NCBI RefSeq assembly: GCF_004792685.1
Contig: NZ_SRXT01000007.1
Coordinates: 310,001 to 374,000, forward strand
Source: Sphingomonas gei
GTDB taxonomy: Bacteria; Pseudomonadota; Alphaproteobacteria; Sphingomonadales; Sphingomonadaceae
DNA length: 64,000 bases
Direction: 5' to 3'
Position numbers and translations under genes: made by a program. This document shows, one piece after another, positions 17,332 through 26,204 of this stretch. A model generated the notes under the pieces. It worked only from the letters and a program-made list of their open reading frames with translations, was not told the origin of the DNA and did no database searches. Within the stretch, counting starts at the first letter, position 1. Each line of letters opens with the position of its first letter.

Positions 17332-18321
17332 TTATACCTGCAACCCCACCGCTTGCTGCGCCGCCTTGAGCGTCGGTGCCGCGAGCGCCTGCGCGCGTTC
17401 GGCACCCCTGGCCAGCTGGGCGCCCACCGCGGCGCGATCGCCGAGCAGCCGCTGCAATCGATCGCGGACCGGGGCGAGCACGGAAACGGCGAGGTCGGCC
17501 AGCGCCGGCTTGAATGCGCCAAAGCCTTGCCCGGCGAATTCCTCGACCACCGATTGCGGCTCGCGTTCGGCGAGCGCGGCGTAGATCGTCACGAGGTTCT
17601 TCGCCTCGGGGCGTTCGGCGAGCGCGTCGAAGCTGTCGGGCAGCAGATCGGCGTCGGACTTCGACTTGCGGATCTTCGACGCGATCGTGTCGTCGTCGTC
17701 GATCAGGTTGATCCGGCTCATGTCCGAGGGGTCGGACTTGGACATCTTGGCGCTGCCGTCGCGCAGGCTCATGATCCGCGGCGCGGCTTTCGAGATCAGC
17801 GGCTCGGGAAGCGGGAACAGCTCGACTCCGAAATCGGTGTTGAACTTGGTCGCGACGTCGCGAGCGAGTTCGAGATGCTGCTTCTGATCCTCGCCCACCG
17901 GAACGTGCGTCGCCTGATAGACGAGGATGTCGGCGGCCTGGAGCACCGGATAAGTGAACAGGCCGACGCTGGCGCCTTCGCGGTTCTTGCCGGCCTTGTC
18001 CTTCCACTGCGTCATGCGATTGAGCCAGCCCATCCGCGCGGTGCCCTGGAGGATCCAGCACAGCTCCGAATGCGCGGGGACGCGCGACTGATTGAACAGG
18101 ATCGCGCGGTCGTCGATCCCGGCGGCCAGCAAGGTGGCGGCCATCTCGATCGTCGAATTGGCGAGTTCCTGCGGGGTGACGTTGCTGGTCAGCGCGTGGA
18201 GGTCGGCGAGGAAGAACAGGCATTCGCCCTCATCCTGCATCGCTACCCATTGCCGGATCGCCCCGAGATAGTTGCCGAGGTGGAGATTGCCGGTGGTCTG
18301 GATGCCGGAAACGACGCGCAT
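17332..18321 (-). CDS. trpS: Tryptophan-tRNA ligase
   Basis: This 329-residue class I aminoacyl-tRNA synthetase charges tRNA-Trp. The HIGH-like motif is NLHLGNYLGA near residue 12. Other features are LADLHALT, GEDQKQHLELAR (tryptophan pocket) and the KMSKSD loop near residue 195. ATG at 18321 is used because AGGAG inside the end of murJ lies at the right distance; a GTG at 18327 is a weaker option. It follows murJ with no gap. Confidence 0.97.
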   Translation of the reverse strand: MRVVSGIQTTGNLHLGNYLGAIRQWVAMQDEGECLFFLADLHALTSNVTPQELANSTIEMAATLLAAGIDDRAILFNQSRVPAHSELCWILQGTARMGWLNRMTQWKDKAGKNREGASVGLFTYPVLQAADILVYQATHVPVGEDQKQHLELARDVATKFNTDFGVELFPLPEPLISKAAPRIMSLRDGSAKMSKSDPSDMSRINLIDDDDTIASKIRKSKSDADLLPDSFDALAERPEAKNLVTIYAALAEREPQSVVEEFAGQGFGAFKPALADLAVSVLAPVRDRLQRLLGDRAAVGAQLARGAERAQALAAPTLKAAQQAVGLQV

Positions 18322-18323
18322 GT

Positions 18324-19907
18324 TCACTCCTTGGGTGCCGCCTGGGCTTTGCGGCGGATCAGTGCCTTCAGGTCACTCAGGCGATAGGCCCGGGTGACGA
18401 AGCAGGCGACGACATAGATCGCGCCGCCCGCGCCGACCAGCACGCTGAGTGCCGCGAAGCGCGTCAGGATGCTGCCGGTGAGATAGGGATCGAGCAGCCG
18501 CTCCCCCGCGAACAATACGCCGCCCATCACGACCGCGGCGAGCGCGAGCCGCGGGATACGGCGCTTGAGCTGCGCATCGGCGGCGAAATGGCCGCGCTTG
18601 CCGAGCGCGCGATAGAGCATCCAGACATTGACGGTCGACGCAATCGCCGTGGCGAGCGGTGGGCCGACATGCTTGATGAGCGGGATCAGCGCGAGGTTGA
18701 GCGCAAGGTTCACGCCGACCGAGATCGTCGCGAAGCGCATCGGGGTGCGGGTGTCCTCGCGAGCGAAGAAGCCCGGCGTGAGCACCTTGACCAGCACGTA
18801 AGACGGCAGGCCGATCGAGAAGGCCGAAAGCGCCCAGGCGCAGCGCATCGTGTCGACGGACGTGAACTGGCCGTGCTGGAACAGCCCGCGCACGATCGGC
18901 TCGGCCGCGACGACGAAGGCGACGGTAGCGGGCAGGGTGAGGAAAAGCGCGAGTTCGATGCCGCGATTCTGCACGTCCATCGCCTCGGCCTCGCGCTTGG
19001 CGCCGAGCAATTTGGAGATCGTCGGGAGCAGGATCGTGCCGAGCCCGATGCCGATCATGCCGAGCGGCAGCTGGTTCAATCGATCGGCATAATAGATGTA
19101 CGAGATCGAGCCTCCCGCCAGCAGCGCGCCGGCGAGCGCGGTCGAGACGATCAGGTTAATCTGCACCGCGCCTGCGCCGGCGGCGGCGGGGAGGATCAGC
19201 TTCATCAGCCGGCGGATCTCGGGATCGAGCCGCGGGCGGCGCGGCTTGAGCGAAATTCCGGCGGCGCGGCAGGCGATCCACAGCCAGCCTAGCTGGAGCA
19301 GCCCGCCGATCGGAACCGCGATCGCCTGGGCGCGCGCAGTCTCCTCCGGGGTGCCGTGGAAGAACAGCAAGGCCGAGACCATCGCGATGTTGAGCAAGAT
19401 CGGCGCCGCAGCGTTGACCCAATATTTGTCGAGCGAATTGAGGATGCCGCCGAGCAGCGAGGCGAGGCTGATCAGCATCAGATAGGGGATGGTGATCCGC
19501 GACAGCTCCACTGCGAAGGCGAACTGGTCGGGCGTCGGATGCTGCTTCGAGAAGCCGCCGGCGAGCCCCCAGGTGAGCGGCCAGGCTGCGGCGAGCATCG
19601 CTGCGGTCATCACCGCGAGGAAGACGAACAGCACCGCAAGCGCCTGCTCGGCAAAGGCAAGCGCGGGAGCGAGCTCGCCGTCGCTTTCGCCGACCTTGCG
19701 GTTGAACATCGGGATGAAGGCGGAGGCGAACGCGCCCTCGGCGAAGAAGGCGCGGAACATGTTGGGCAGGCGGAACGCGACGAGAAAGGCATCCGACGCG
19801 AAGCTGGCGCCGACAAAGGTCGCCTGAAGCGAATCGCGGACCAATGCGAGGACGCGGCTGGCCAGCGTGAGGCCGCCGATCGAACCGAGGCTGCGGGCGA
19901 GTTTCAT
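18324..19907 (-). CDS. murJ: Lipid II flippase MurJ (MviN family)
   Basis: This 527-residue inner-membrane protein has about 14 helices and moves lipid-linked peptidoglycan precursors across the membrane. The N-terminus shows the family blocks SLGSIGGLTLASRVLALVRD, FRLPNMFRAFFAEGAFASAF and FIPMF. Conserved arginines in the early helices are present. ATG at 19907 begins at the standard MKLARS. The upstream region is occupied by a palindromic repeat doublet, and trpS follows directly. Confidence 0.97.
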   Translation of the reverse strand: MKLARSLGSIGGLTLASRVLALVRDSLQATFVGASFASDAFLVAFRLPNMFRAFFAEGAFASAFIPMFNRKVGESDGELAPALAFAEQALAVLFVFLAVMTAAMLAAAWPLTWGLAGGFSKQHPTPDQFAFAVELSRITIPYLMLISLASLLGGILNSLDKYWVNAAAPILLNIAMVSALLFFHGTPEETARAQAIAVPIGGLLQLGWLWIACRAAGISLKPRRPRLDPEIRRLMKLILPAAAGAGAVQINLIVSTALAGALLAGGSISYIYYADRLNQLPLGMIGIGLGTILLPTISKLLGAKREAEAMDVQNRGIELALFLTLPATVAFVVAAEPIVRGLFQHGQFTSVDTMRCAWALSAFSIGLPSYVLVKVLTPGFFAREDTRTPMRFATISVGVNLALNLALIPLIKHVGPPLATAIASTVNVWMLYRALGKRGHFAADAQLKRRIPRLALAAVVMGGVLFAGERLLDPYLTGSILTRFAALSVLVGAGGAIYVVACFVTRAYRLSDLKALIRRKAQAAPKE

Positions 19908-19915
19908 GTCGCCGC

Positions 19916-20026
19916 CGTCATCCCCGCGAAAGCGGGGATCCATCTCCGAACGGAATCAGGAGGGATAACGGCCGTCGCGCTGGCCGTGCATTCGGGAGAT
20001 GGGCCCCCGCTTTCGCGGGGGTGACG
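19916..20026. repeat. REP doublet (family A) upstream of murJ
   Basis: Two inverted copies of a GTCATCCCCGCGAAAGCGGGGAT-type hairpin flank a spacer: roughly 19916-19948 and 19994-20026. The extended arms are also complementary (CCATCTCC with GGAGATGG). The layout equals that of the element at 16169-16247. It lies between murJ (starting left) and secB (ending right), so it is in the murJ 5' region. Confidence 0.88.
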
Positions 20027-20065
20027 ATGATTTGTCACACTGCGCCCTATCCCCCGGAGACTGGT

Positions 20066-20575
20066 TTAGGCGTTGCCCGCGATCTCGCCCTGCGCGATAT
20101 CGCCGGCCTGGGCGCGCTGCTGCAGGTAGATGCCGGTGAAGTCGATCGGCTCGAGCATCAGCGGCGGGAAGCCGCCGTCGCGGACCGCATCGGCGACGAC
20201 GCGGCGCGCGAAGGGGAACAGGATGCGCGGCGCTTCGCCGAGGAGGAAGGGCTCCATCTGATCCTGCGGCACGTTGCGGATCGCGAACAGCCCGGCGTAG
20301 GACAAGTCGACCACGAACGCAGTCTGGTCCTCTGCCTGCGCCTTGACGTCGATCTTGAGCACGACCTCGTACACGTCCTCGCCGACCTGGCCCGAGCCGA
20401 TGTTGAACTGGACGTCGATCGCCGGCGCGGTCTGCGACTGGTACACCTGCGGCGCGTTCGGATTCTCGAACGACAGGTCCTTCACATATTGCGACAGCAC
20501 GCCCGCGACAGGCGCGGTATCGGCACCATTGGCTGCGGGCTCGCCGAATTCGGCGATCGTGTCGTTCTCTGCCAT
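20066..20575 (-). CDS. secB: Protein-export chaperone SecB
   Basis: This 169-residue cytoplasmic chaperone holds precursor proteins unfolded and passes them to SecA. Diagnostic segments are VLSQYVKDLSFENPNAP, the acidic VGEDVYEVVLKI, AFVVDLSYAGLF and the GEAPRILFPFARR block near the C-terminal helix, with FPPLMLEPIDF. The length matches alphaproteobacterial SecB. It is divergent from the Tim44-like gene across a 163-base gap. Confidence 0.97.
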   Translation of the reverse strand: MAENDTIAEFGEPAANGADTAPVAGVLSQYVKDLSFENPNAPQVYQSQTAPAIDVQFNIGSGQVGEDVYEVVLKIDVKAQAEDQTAFVVDLSYAGLFAIRNVPQDQMEPFLLGEAPRILFPFARRVVADAVRDGGFPPLMLEPIDFTGIYLQQRAQAGDIAQGEIAGNA

Positions 20576-20738
20576 CGAAGATTCCTCTTTTGCCGGAAAG
20601 TTTCGCGTACCTGACGCGTTTGTTCAGCCAGCGCGCCTAGCAGGCACGCGAAGAGACATCAATCGGGCGGCGTTTTCGCGGATTTGTAACCCGCGGCGCA
20701 AAGGCCTATGTATCTCGGTATAGAGGCTCGGAGGCTCA

Positions 20739-21383
20739 GTGTTTTACGTTATCCTGTTCGCGATGGTCGCCGGTTTTCTGGCACTCAGGCTGTATTCGGT
20801 GCTCGGCAAGCGCACCGGACATGAGCAGGCTTTGCCCAAGCCCGCCGAGGAGCGGATCGCACCCGCACAGATGCCGCGGACGATCGACGTCACACCCGAG
20901 GTGCGCGAAGGCGCCGGCCGGCCGATCGAGGCTGGGGCCGAGACCGGGCTGCGCGCCGTCATCTCCGCCGATTCGAGCTTCGATGTCGCGCAGTTCGTCG
21001 AGGGCTCCAAGGCTGCCTACCGGATGATCCTTGAGGCCTTCTGGAAGGGCGACGAGGAGACGTTGGGCTGGCTGGTCGAGGACGACGTCCGTGGCGGCTT
21101 TGCCGAGGCGATCGCCGACCGCAAGGCCGCGGGCCATGTGCTCGACAACCGGCTGGTGGTGATCGAGCGTGCGGTGATCACCGACGCATCGGTCGAGGGC
21201 AAGCTGGCGCGAGTCACGATGCGTTTCGACGCCGATATCGCAGCCGTGACGCGCGACCAGGACGGCAATGTCGTCGCCGGCTCGCTGACCGACGCCGTCG
21301 AGACGCACGACATCTGGACCTTCGCGCGCAACCTGCGCAGCGACGATCCCAATTGGAAGCTGGTCGAGACCGACGAAGCGTAA
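20739..21383 (+). CDS. Tim44/TimA-like membrane-anchored protein
   Basis: This 214-residue protein has one N-terminal membrane helix (MFYVILFAMVAGFLALRLYSVLG), a proline-rich linker, and a C-terminal Tim44-like domain (AAYRMILEAFWKGDEETLGWLVEDDV, then a beta-sheet part ending in DIWTFARNLRSDDPNWKLVET). In alphaproteobacteria such proteins are bacterial relatives of mitochondrial Tim44 and usually stand next to secB and mltA, as here. GTG at 20739 has GGAGG upstream. The exact role is not established. Confidence 0.9.
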   Translation: MFYVILFAMVAGFLALRLYSVLGKRTGHEQALPKPAEERIAPAQMPRTIDVTPEVREGAGRPIEAGAETGLRAVISADSSFDVAQFVEGSKAAYRMILEAFWKGDEETLGWLVEDDVRGGFAEAIADRKAAGHVLDNRLVVIERAVITDASVEGKLARVTMRFDADIAAVTRDQDGNVVAGSLTDAVETHDIWTFARNLRSDDPNWKLVETDEA

Positions 21384-21393
21384 GGGGCCGAAT

Positions 21394-22698
21394 ATGCGTC
21401 TGTGGGGGGCAGTCGCATCCGCGGCTCTGTTGAGCGCCTGTTCGGGGGGAATAGTGCCGCCCGAAACGGCAACGGCGCGGGCACCTGCATCGACACCGGC
21501 TCGGCCGTGGGAGACTGTCGCTCGGCCGCGCGACCTTCCCGAAACTCCGATCCATTTGCCCGCGCGGCAGCCGACGCCGGCGACACCGCTGGCGGCGATG
21601 CCTGCATTTGCGGCGCCGGCCAGTGCGGCTACCGCCGCGGCCTCCGGGCGGGTTGCCGGACCTGCGCTCGACACGCTGCCGATCACGCAGGAGGGCGCCG
21701 AACGCGCGCTGACTGCGTATCGGCTGAGCTGCGGCGCGCTCCAGCGGCGCACCGATGGCACCGGGTTGACCCAGGGTGCCAACTGGGCCGAATCGTGCCG
21801 CGCCGCCTCGACCTGGCCGGTGCGTGACGCCCGGAATTTCTTCGTTCGCTACTTCGAAACGGTGCAGATCGGCGACGGCAAGGCGTTCGCCACCGGCTAT
21901 TACGAACCCGAAATCCATGGCTGCCGCGAGCGGCGGGCCGGCTGCGACGTGCCGATCTACGGCGTGCCGAGCGACTTGATCGACGTCGATCTCGGCCTGT
22001 TTTCCGACGACCTCAAGGGCAAGAAGATCCGCGGGCGAGTCGAAGGCAGGAGCTTCGTCCCCTATTTCGACCGGACCGCGATTGAGGACGGCAGGCTGCA
22101 CGGCCGCGCGCCGGTGATCGCTTATGCGAACGATCCGGTCGAGATTTTCTTCCTGCAGGTCCAGGGTTCGGGGCGGCTGCGGCTGCCCGATGGCGGGGTG
22201 ATGCGGATCGGCTACGCTGGCCAGAACGGCCGCGACTATACCGGGATCGGCAAATTGATGCGCGATCGCGGGCTGCTCGGGCCAGGCCAGGCGTCGATGC
22301 AGGGGATCATGGGCTATCTGCGCGACCATCCCGAGGAGGGTCGCGCGATCATGCGCGAGAATAAGAGCTTCGTATTCTTCAAGGAACTGACCGGCGCGGG
22401 TCCGCTCGGCGCGATGGGACTGCCGGTGACGGGCTGGGCCAGCGCCGCAGTCGATCCCAAATTCGTGCCGCTCGGCGCACCGGCGTTCCTGTCGATGGAC
22501 CGTACCGACGCGACCGGCCTGTGGGTGGCACAGGATACCGGCGGCGCGATCAAGGGCGCCAATCGCTTCGACACCTTCTGGGGCGCGGGCGACGATGCGC
22601 GGGCAATCGCCGGCGGCATGTCGGCGCGCGGGACGGCGTGGCTGCTCCTGCCCAAGGGGGTGCTCGCGCGGCTGACCGCGGCGGCGCCGACGCCGTGA
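21394..22698 (+). CDS. mltA: Membrane-bound lytic murein transglycosylase A
   Basis: This 434-residue lipoprotein (lipobox LLSAC, cysteine 16) cleaves peptidoglycan glycan strands, leaving 1,6-anhydromuramic ends. A low-complexity alanine/proline linker (about 25-95) leads to the MltA domain (TGYYEPEIHG, FFLQVQGSGRL, IGYAGQNGRDYTGIG) and the C-terminal 3D domain with the catalytic aspartate stretch VAQDTGGAIKGANRFDTFWG. It starts ten bases after the Tim44-like gene and overlaps smr as GTGA. Confidence 0.96.
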   Translation: MRLWGAVASAALLSACSGGIVPPETATARAPASTPARPWETVARPRDLPETPIHLPARQPTPATPLAAMPAFAAPASAATAAASGRVAGPALDTLPITQEGAERALTAYRLSCGALQRRTDGTGLTQGANWAESCRAASTWPVRDARNFFVRYFETVQIGDGKAFATGYYEPEIHGCRERRAGCDVPIYGVPSDLIDVDLGLFSDDLKGKKIRGRVEGRSFVPYFDRTAIEDGRLHGRAPVIAYANDPVEIFFLQVQGSGRLRLPDGGVMRIGYAGQNGRDYTGIGKLMRDRGLLGPGQASMQGIMGYLRDHPEEGRAIMRENKSFVFFKELTGAGPLGAMGLPVTGWASAAVDPKFVPLGAPAFLSMDRTDATGLWVAQDTGGAIKGANRFDTFWGAGDDARAIAGGMSARGTAWLLLPKGVLARLTAAAPTP

Positions 22699-23333
22699 AG
22701 CGGACTCTGGCGCCCGAGGAAGCGGCGCTGTGGAAACGCGTGATCGCGACGGTGACGCCGTTGGCGAAGCCCAAGCCTGCGCCTCTGGCCAAGACGGCGC
22801 CCCTTTGTTCTCCCCTCCCTGCAAAGGGAGGGGCTGGTGGGTCGATCGTAGTTGCGGGCTCGATGCCCGCTGCTACGAAGGTAGCCAAGCCGGTGAAGGT
22901 TGTTGCGTCTCCTGGGCGCGCAGACGCGCGCACCCACCCCCAACCCCTCCCTAAGAGGGAGGGGCTTGATGCTACTCTCGACGGCAGCTGGGATCGCCGC
23001 CTTTCCCGCGGGCTCGTAGCACCCGAATCCTCGATCGATCTCCACGGCCACAGCCTGTCCGCAGCCTATGACCGGCTCGATCGCGGGCTCGACCAGGCGA
23101 TCCGCCAGGGCGATCGCGTGCTGCTGCTGATCACCGGCAAGCCGCCGCGGCCCGAATCCGAGCGGCCGCATGCGCGCGGCGCGATCCGCGCGGCGGTAGG
23201 CGACTGGCTCGCATCCTCGCGTCATTCGGACCGTATCGCGGCGGTGCGCACCGCGCATCCGCGCCACGGCGGCAGCGGCGCGCTCTATATCGTCCTGCGC
23301 CGCCCGCGTGCTGCACCGCCACGAAATTCTTAA
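22695..23333 (+). CDS. Smr-domain protein with an in-frame repeat insertion
   Basis: This 212-residue protein has a C-terminal Smr domain, a small MutS2-type nuclease-related fold: IDLHGHSLSAAYDRL, VLLLITGK, and the HPRHGGSGALYIVLRR end. The N-terminal 35 residues begin VKRTLAPEEAALWKRV. Between them, about residues 39-91 are encoded by a palindromic family B repeat and give low-complexity text such as THPQPLPKREG. GTG at 22695 overlaps the mltA stop. The Smr motifs look intact, so the protein is probably functional. Confidence 0.88.
   Translation: MKRTLAPEEAALWKRVIATVTPLAKPKPAPLAKTAPLCSPLPAKGGAGGSIVVAGSMPAATKVAKPVKVVASPGRADARTHPQPLPKREGLDATLDGSWDRRLSRGLVAPESSIDLHGHSLSAAYDRLDRGLDQAIRQGDRVLLLITGKPPRPESERPHARGAIRAAVGDWLASSRHSDRIAAVRTAHPRHGGSGALYIVLRRPRAAPPRNS
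22809..22967. repeat. Family B palindromic element inside the smr coding sequence
   Basis: Arms at about 22809-22841 and 22931-22967 are near reverse complements with internal hairpins (CCCCTCCCT...AGGGAGGGG). The element resembles the intergenic one at 12167-12274. It contains no stop in the smr frame and keeps the downstream Smr domain in frame, lying in a linker region. Confidence 0.85.
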
Positions 23334-23364
23334 CTTCTGTCTGCAACATTAAACCCCGGGGACA

Positions 23365-25059
23365 TTGAGGGGTAAGCGCGGCGACGTGGAAGGGTTTTCG
23401 CTAAAGAGCCGAGCCATCGCGTTTGCGATGTGCGCCGGGGCCGTGGCGTTCATCCTCGCCATTGCCGCAGCGTCGGAAGGCACCCTCACCGTCGAATCCG
23501 CCGGCCGCGCGCTGATCGCCGCGATCGTCTGCGGGGTGATGTGCTGGGCCTCCGCCGAACGCAGCATCGCCTCGACCGCCGGCGCGATCGACTCGGCGAT
23601 CGAGCGGCTCGCCAGCGCTGCCAATGGCGATCTCCAGAGCGAAATTCCCGACGAAGTCCGCCGTTGCGTTCCGCCGCTGGCACAGGCAATGGACGGGCTG
23701 TTCCGCCAGCTTCACGAAAATCTCGAAAGCGTCCAGCGGCTGGCGATGTTCGATCCGGTGACGGGGCTCGCCAACCGCACCAATTTCCGCCGCACCGCCG
23801 AGCGGGTGCTCGCCGAACTGCCGCCCGGCGCCAGCGCCGTGCTCTATTTCATCGATCTCGACCGGTTCAAGACCGTCAACGACACGCTCGGCCACGCCAC
23901 CGGCGACGTGCTGCTCGGCATGGTCGCCAATCGCCTGCGCGCTGTCGCGGACCGTTTCGCCGCCGAGGGCAGCGTTCGTCCGCCGCTGATCGGGCGGCTG
24001 GCGGGCGACGAATTCACGATGTTCTTCCCCGAACTCCGCAGCTTGCGCGACGCGGACCGGATCGGCCGCGGGGTGCTGTTCGCACTTTCCGAGCCGTTCG
24101 ACCTCGCCGATCAGGAAATATCGATCGGCGCCTCGATCGGCGTGGCGATGCGGCCCGAACACGGGACGACGTTGCACGATCTGATGCGCGCAGCCGATGC
24201 CGCCATGTACCATGCCAAGGCGCTCGGGCGCGGGCGTGCAGAGCAGTTCACCGAATTCCTCGCGGCGCAGATCGCCGAGCGCGCGCAGCTCGAAAGCGAC
24301 TTGCGCGTGGCGGTCGACAAGGACCAGTTTGCTCTGGTCTTCCAGCCGCAGGTCAGCGCCGTCGACGGGCGCATCGTCGGCGCCGAGGCGCTACTGCGCT
24401 GGCGGCATCCGGACGGGCTCAAGCTGCCCGGTGCGTTCATCCAGCGAGCCGAGGAGACTGGGCTGATCGTCGAGATCGGTGACTGGGTGGTCGCCAGCGT
24501 CGCCGAGACGATCTCGCGCTGGGGCAGATTGGGTATTCAGCAGCGGCTTGCGGTCAACATCAGCCAGCGCCAGATCGACCATGCCGAATTCTTCCGCCGG
24601 CTGCGCGCAGCGATGCACGCGGCGCGCGCGCCTGCCAGCCTGCTCGAGCTTGAGATCACAGAAACCTTGGCGATGCATTGCTCGAACGAAGTGCTTGAGG
24701 CGATCGCCGCGCTCCGGGCCGATGGCGCGAGCGTCGCGATCGATGACTTCGGCACCGGCTATTCGAACCTGGCGCGGCTGCGGCAATTGCCGGTCGACCG
24801 CGTCAAGCTCGATCGCAGCCTGATCGAGCATGTCGTCGATCAGCCCGAGGCGCGGACGATCGCCCAGGCAGTGATCGGACTGGTGCACGGGCTGGGATGC
24901 CAAGCGGTGGCCGAGGGGATCGAGAGCGACGCGCAGGCGGCGGTGCTCCGCGTGATCGGCTGCGACGTGCTGCAGGGCTATGCGGTGGCGACGCCGATGG
25001 CCGAGGAGGAGTTCCTCACCTGGGTGCGCGATGTCGAGCCGCGGCGGATTGCGGGCTAG
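23365..25059 (+). CDS. Membrane-bound GGDEF-EAL c-di-GMP signalling protein
   Basis: This 564-residue protein has two N-terminal membrane helices with almost no periplasmic loop, a short cytoplasmic linker, a GGDEF domain and an EAL domain. The cyclase active site reads AGDEF (RLAGDEFTMFF), a variant found in active enzymes. The phosphodiesterase domain keeps EALLRW, NISQRQ, ITET, DDFGTGYSNL and AEGIE, so both activities are possible. TTG at 23365 is the longest start; GTG at 23386 is an alternative. Its stop shares CTAG with the convergent dapE stop. Confidence 0.94.
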   Translation: MRGKRGDVEGFSLKSRAIAFAMCAGAVAFILAIAAASEGTLTVESAGRALIAAIVCGVMCWASAERSIASTAGAIDSAIERLASAANGDLQSEIPDEVRRCVPPLAQAMDGLFRQLHENLESVQRLAMFDPVTGLANRTNFRRTAERVLAELPPGASAVLYFIDLDRFKTVNDTLGHATGDVLLGMVANRLRAVADRFAAEGSVRPPLIGRLAGDEFTMFFPELRSLRDADRIGRGVLFALSEPFDLADQEISIGASIGVAMRPEHGTTLHDLMRAADAAMYHAKALGRGRAEQFTEFLAAQIAERAQLESDLRVAVDKDQFALVFQPQVSAVDGRIVGAEALLRWRHPDGLKLPGAFIQRAEETGLIVEIGDWVVASVAETISRWGRLGIQQRLAVNISQRQIDHAEFFRRLRAAMHAARAPASLLELEITETLAMHCSNEVLEAIAALRADGASVAIDDFGTGYSNLARLRQLPVDRVKLDRSLIEHVVDQPEARTIAQAVIGLVHGLGCQAVAEGIESDAQAAVLRVIGCDVLQGYAVATPMAEEEFLTWVRDVEPRRIAG

Positions 25060-26204
25060 GCGGCCACCCGCCGCAGCACTTCCTCGTACACGTCGGCGAG
25101 CGCCGCGAGATCCGCCAGCGCTACGGCCTCGTCGAGCTTGTGCATCGTCGCGTTGATCAGGCCGAATTCGACCACCGGACACAATTTCACCAGGTAGCGC
25201 GCGTCCGAAGTGCCACCGCTTGTCGAGAGTTCGGGTGTGACGCCGAGCTTCGCCTCGATCGCGGCCGCGACGAGCGCGGAAAGCGCGCCGGGCTGGGTCA
25301 GGAACGCCTCGCCATAGACCTTGCCCATCACGTTCGCGCCGGGCGCGTGGCGATGTACGATCGCCTCGATCCGGGCGATCAGTTCCGGGCTGTTCTGTAT
25401 ATCGTTGAAGCGGACCGACAGTCGGGCGCTGGCATTGCCGGGGATGACGTTGGTCGCGGGATTGCCGGTGAAGATATCGGTGACTTCGACGTTGGAGGCC
25501 TGGAACCAGGCATTGCCCTGGTCGAGGACGAGTCCGTCGATCTCGGCGAGCGCGGCGACCAGCCTGGGGATCGGATTGTCGGCGAGGTGCGGGTAGGCGA
25601 CGTGCCCCTGCTTGCCGGGCACGTCGATCCAGATCACCGCCGAGCCGCGCCGGCCGATCTTGATCGTGTCGCCGAGGCGTTGCGCGGAGGTGGGCTCGCC
25701 GACGAGGCAGAGATCGGGGCGGATGCCGCGTTCGGCCATGCGCTGGATCAGCTTCGGAGTGCCGAACGTTGCCGGGCCTTCCTCATCGCCGGTGATGATC
25801 AGGCTGATTTTGCCCTCGACGGGCACGCGCGCCGCAGCGGCGACGAAGGCGGCGATCGCGCCCTTCATGTCGACTGCGCCGCGGCCGTAGAGCAAGTCGC
25901 CGCGCACTTCGGGGGTAAAGGCGCCGCTGGCCCAGCCCTCACCGGCGGGCACGACGTCGAGATGGCCGGCAAAGGCGAAATGCGGGCCGATGCTCCCGCG
26001 CGTCGCGAGCAGGTTTTCGACCGGGCCGTCGGGCGCAGCACCTTCGACGAAGCGCTCGACTGCGAAGCCGAGCGGGACCAGGGCCGCTTCGAGCACATCG
26101 AACACGGCGCCGCGGGCAGGGGTTACGCTCTCGGCGGCGATCAGCGCCTTGGTGAGTTCGACGACGTCGGGCAAAAGGCTCTCCACAATAAGCGGAGGTG
26201 GCAT
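25056..26204 (-). CDS. dapE: Succinyl-diaminopimelate desuccinylase
   Basis: This 382-residue M20-family zinc hydrolase makes LL-diaminopimelate for lysine and peptidoglycan. Metal and catalytic motifs are AGHLDVVP, YGRGAVDMKG, ITGDEEGPA, GEPTS, STSGGTSDARY and the late histidine in NATMHKLDE. The start is uncertain: ATG at 26204 coincides with the start of the divergent cupin gene, and GTG at 26186 would begin at the conserved region. Neither has a clear ribosome site. Confidence 0.94.
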   Translation of the reverse strand: MPPPLIVESLLPDVVELTKALIAAESVTPARGAVFDVLEAALVPLGFAVERFVEGAAPDGPVENLLATRGSIGPHFAFAGHLDVVPAGEGWASGAFTPEVRGDLLYGRGAVDMKGAIAAFVAAAARVPVEGKISLIITGDEEGPATFGTPKLIQRMAERGIRPDLCLVGEPTSAQRLGDTIKIGRRGSAVIWIDVPGKQGHVAYPHLADNPIPRLVAALAEIDGLVLDQGNAWFQASNVEVTDIFTGNPATNVIPGNASARLSVRFNDIQNSPELIARIEAIVHRHAPGANVMGKVYGEAFLTQPGALSALVAAAIEAKLGVTPELSTSGGTSDARYLVKLCPVVEFGLINATMHKLDEAVALADLAALADVYEEVLRRVAA

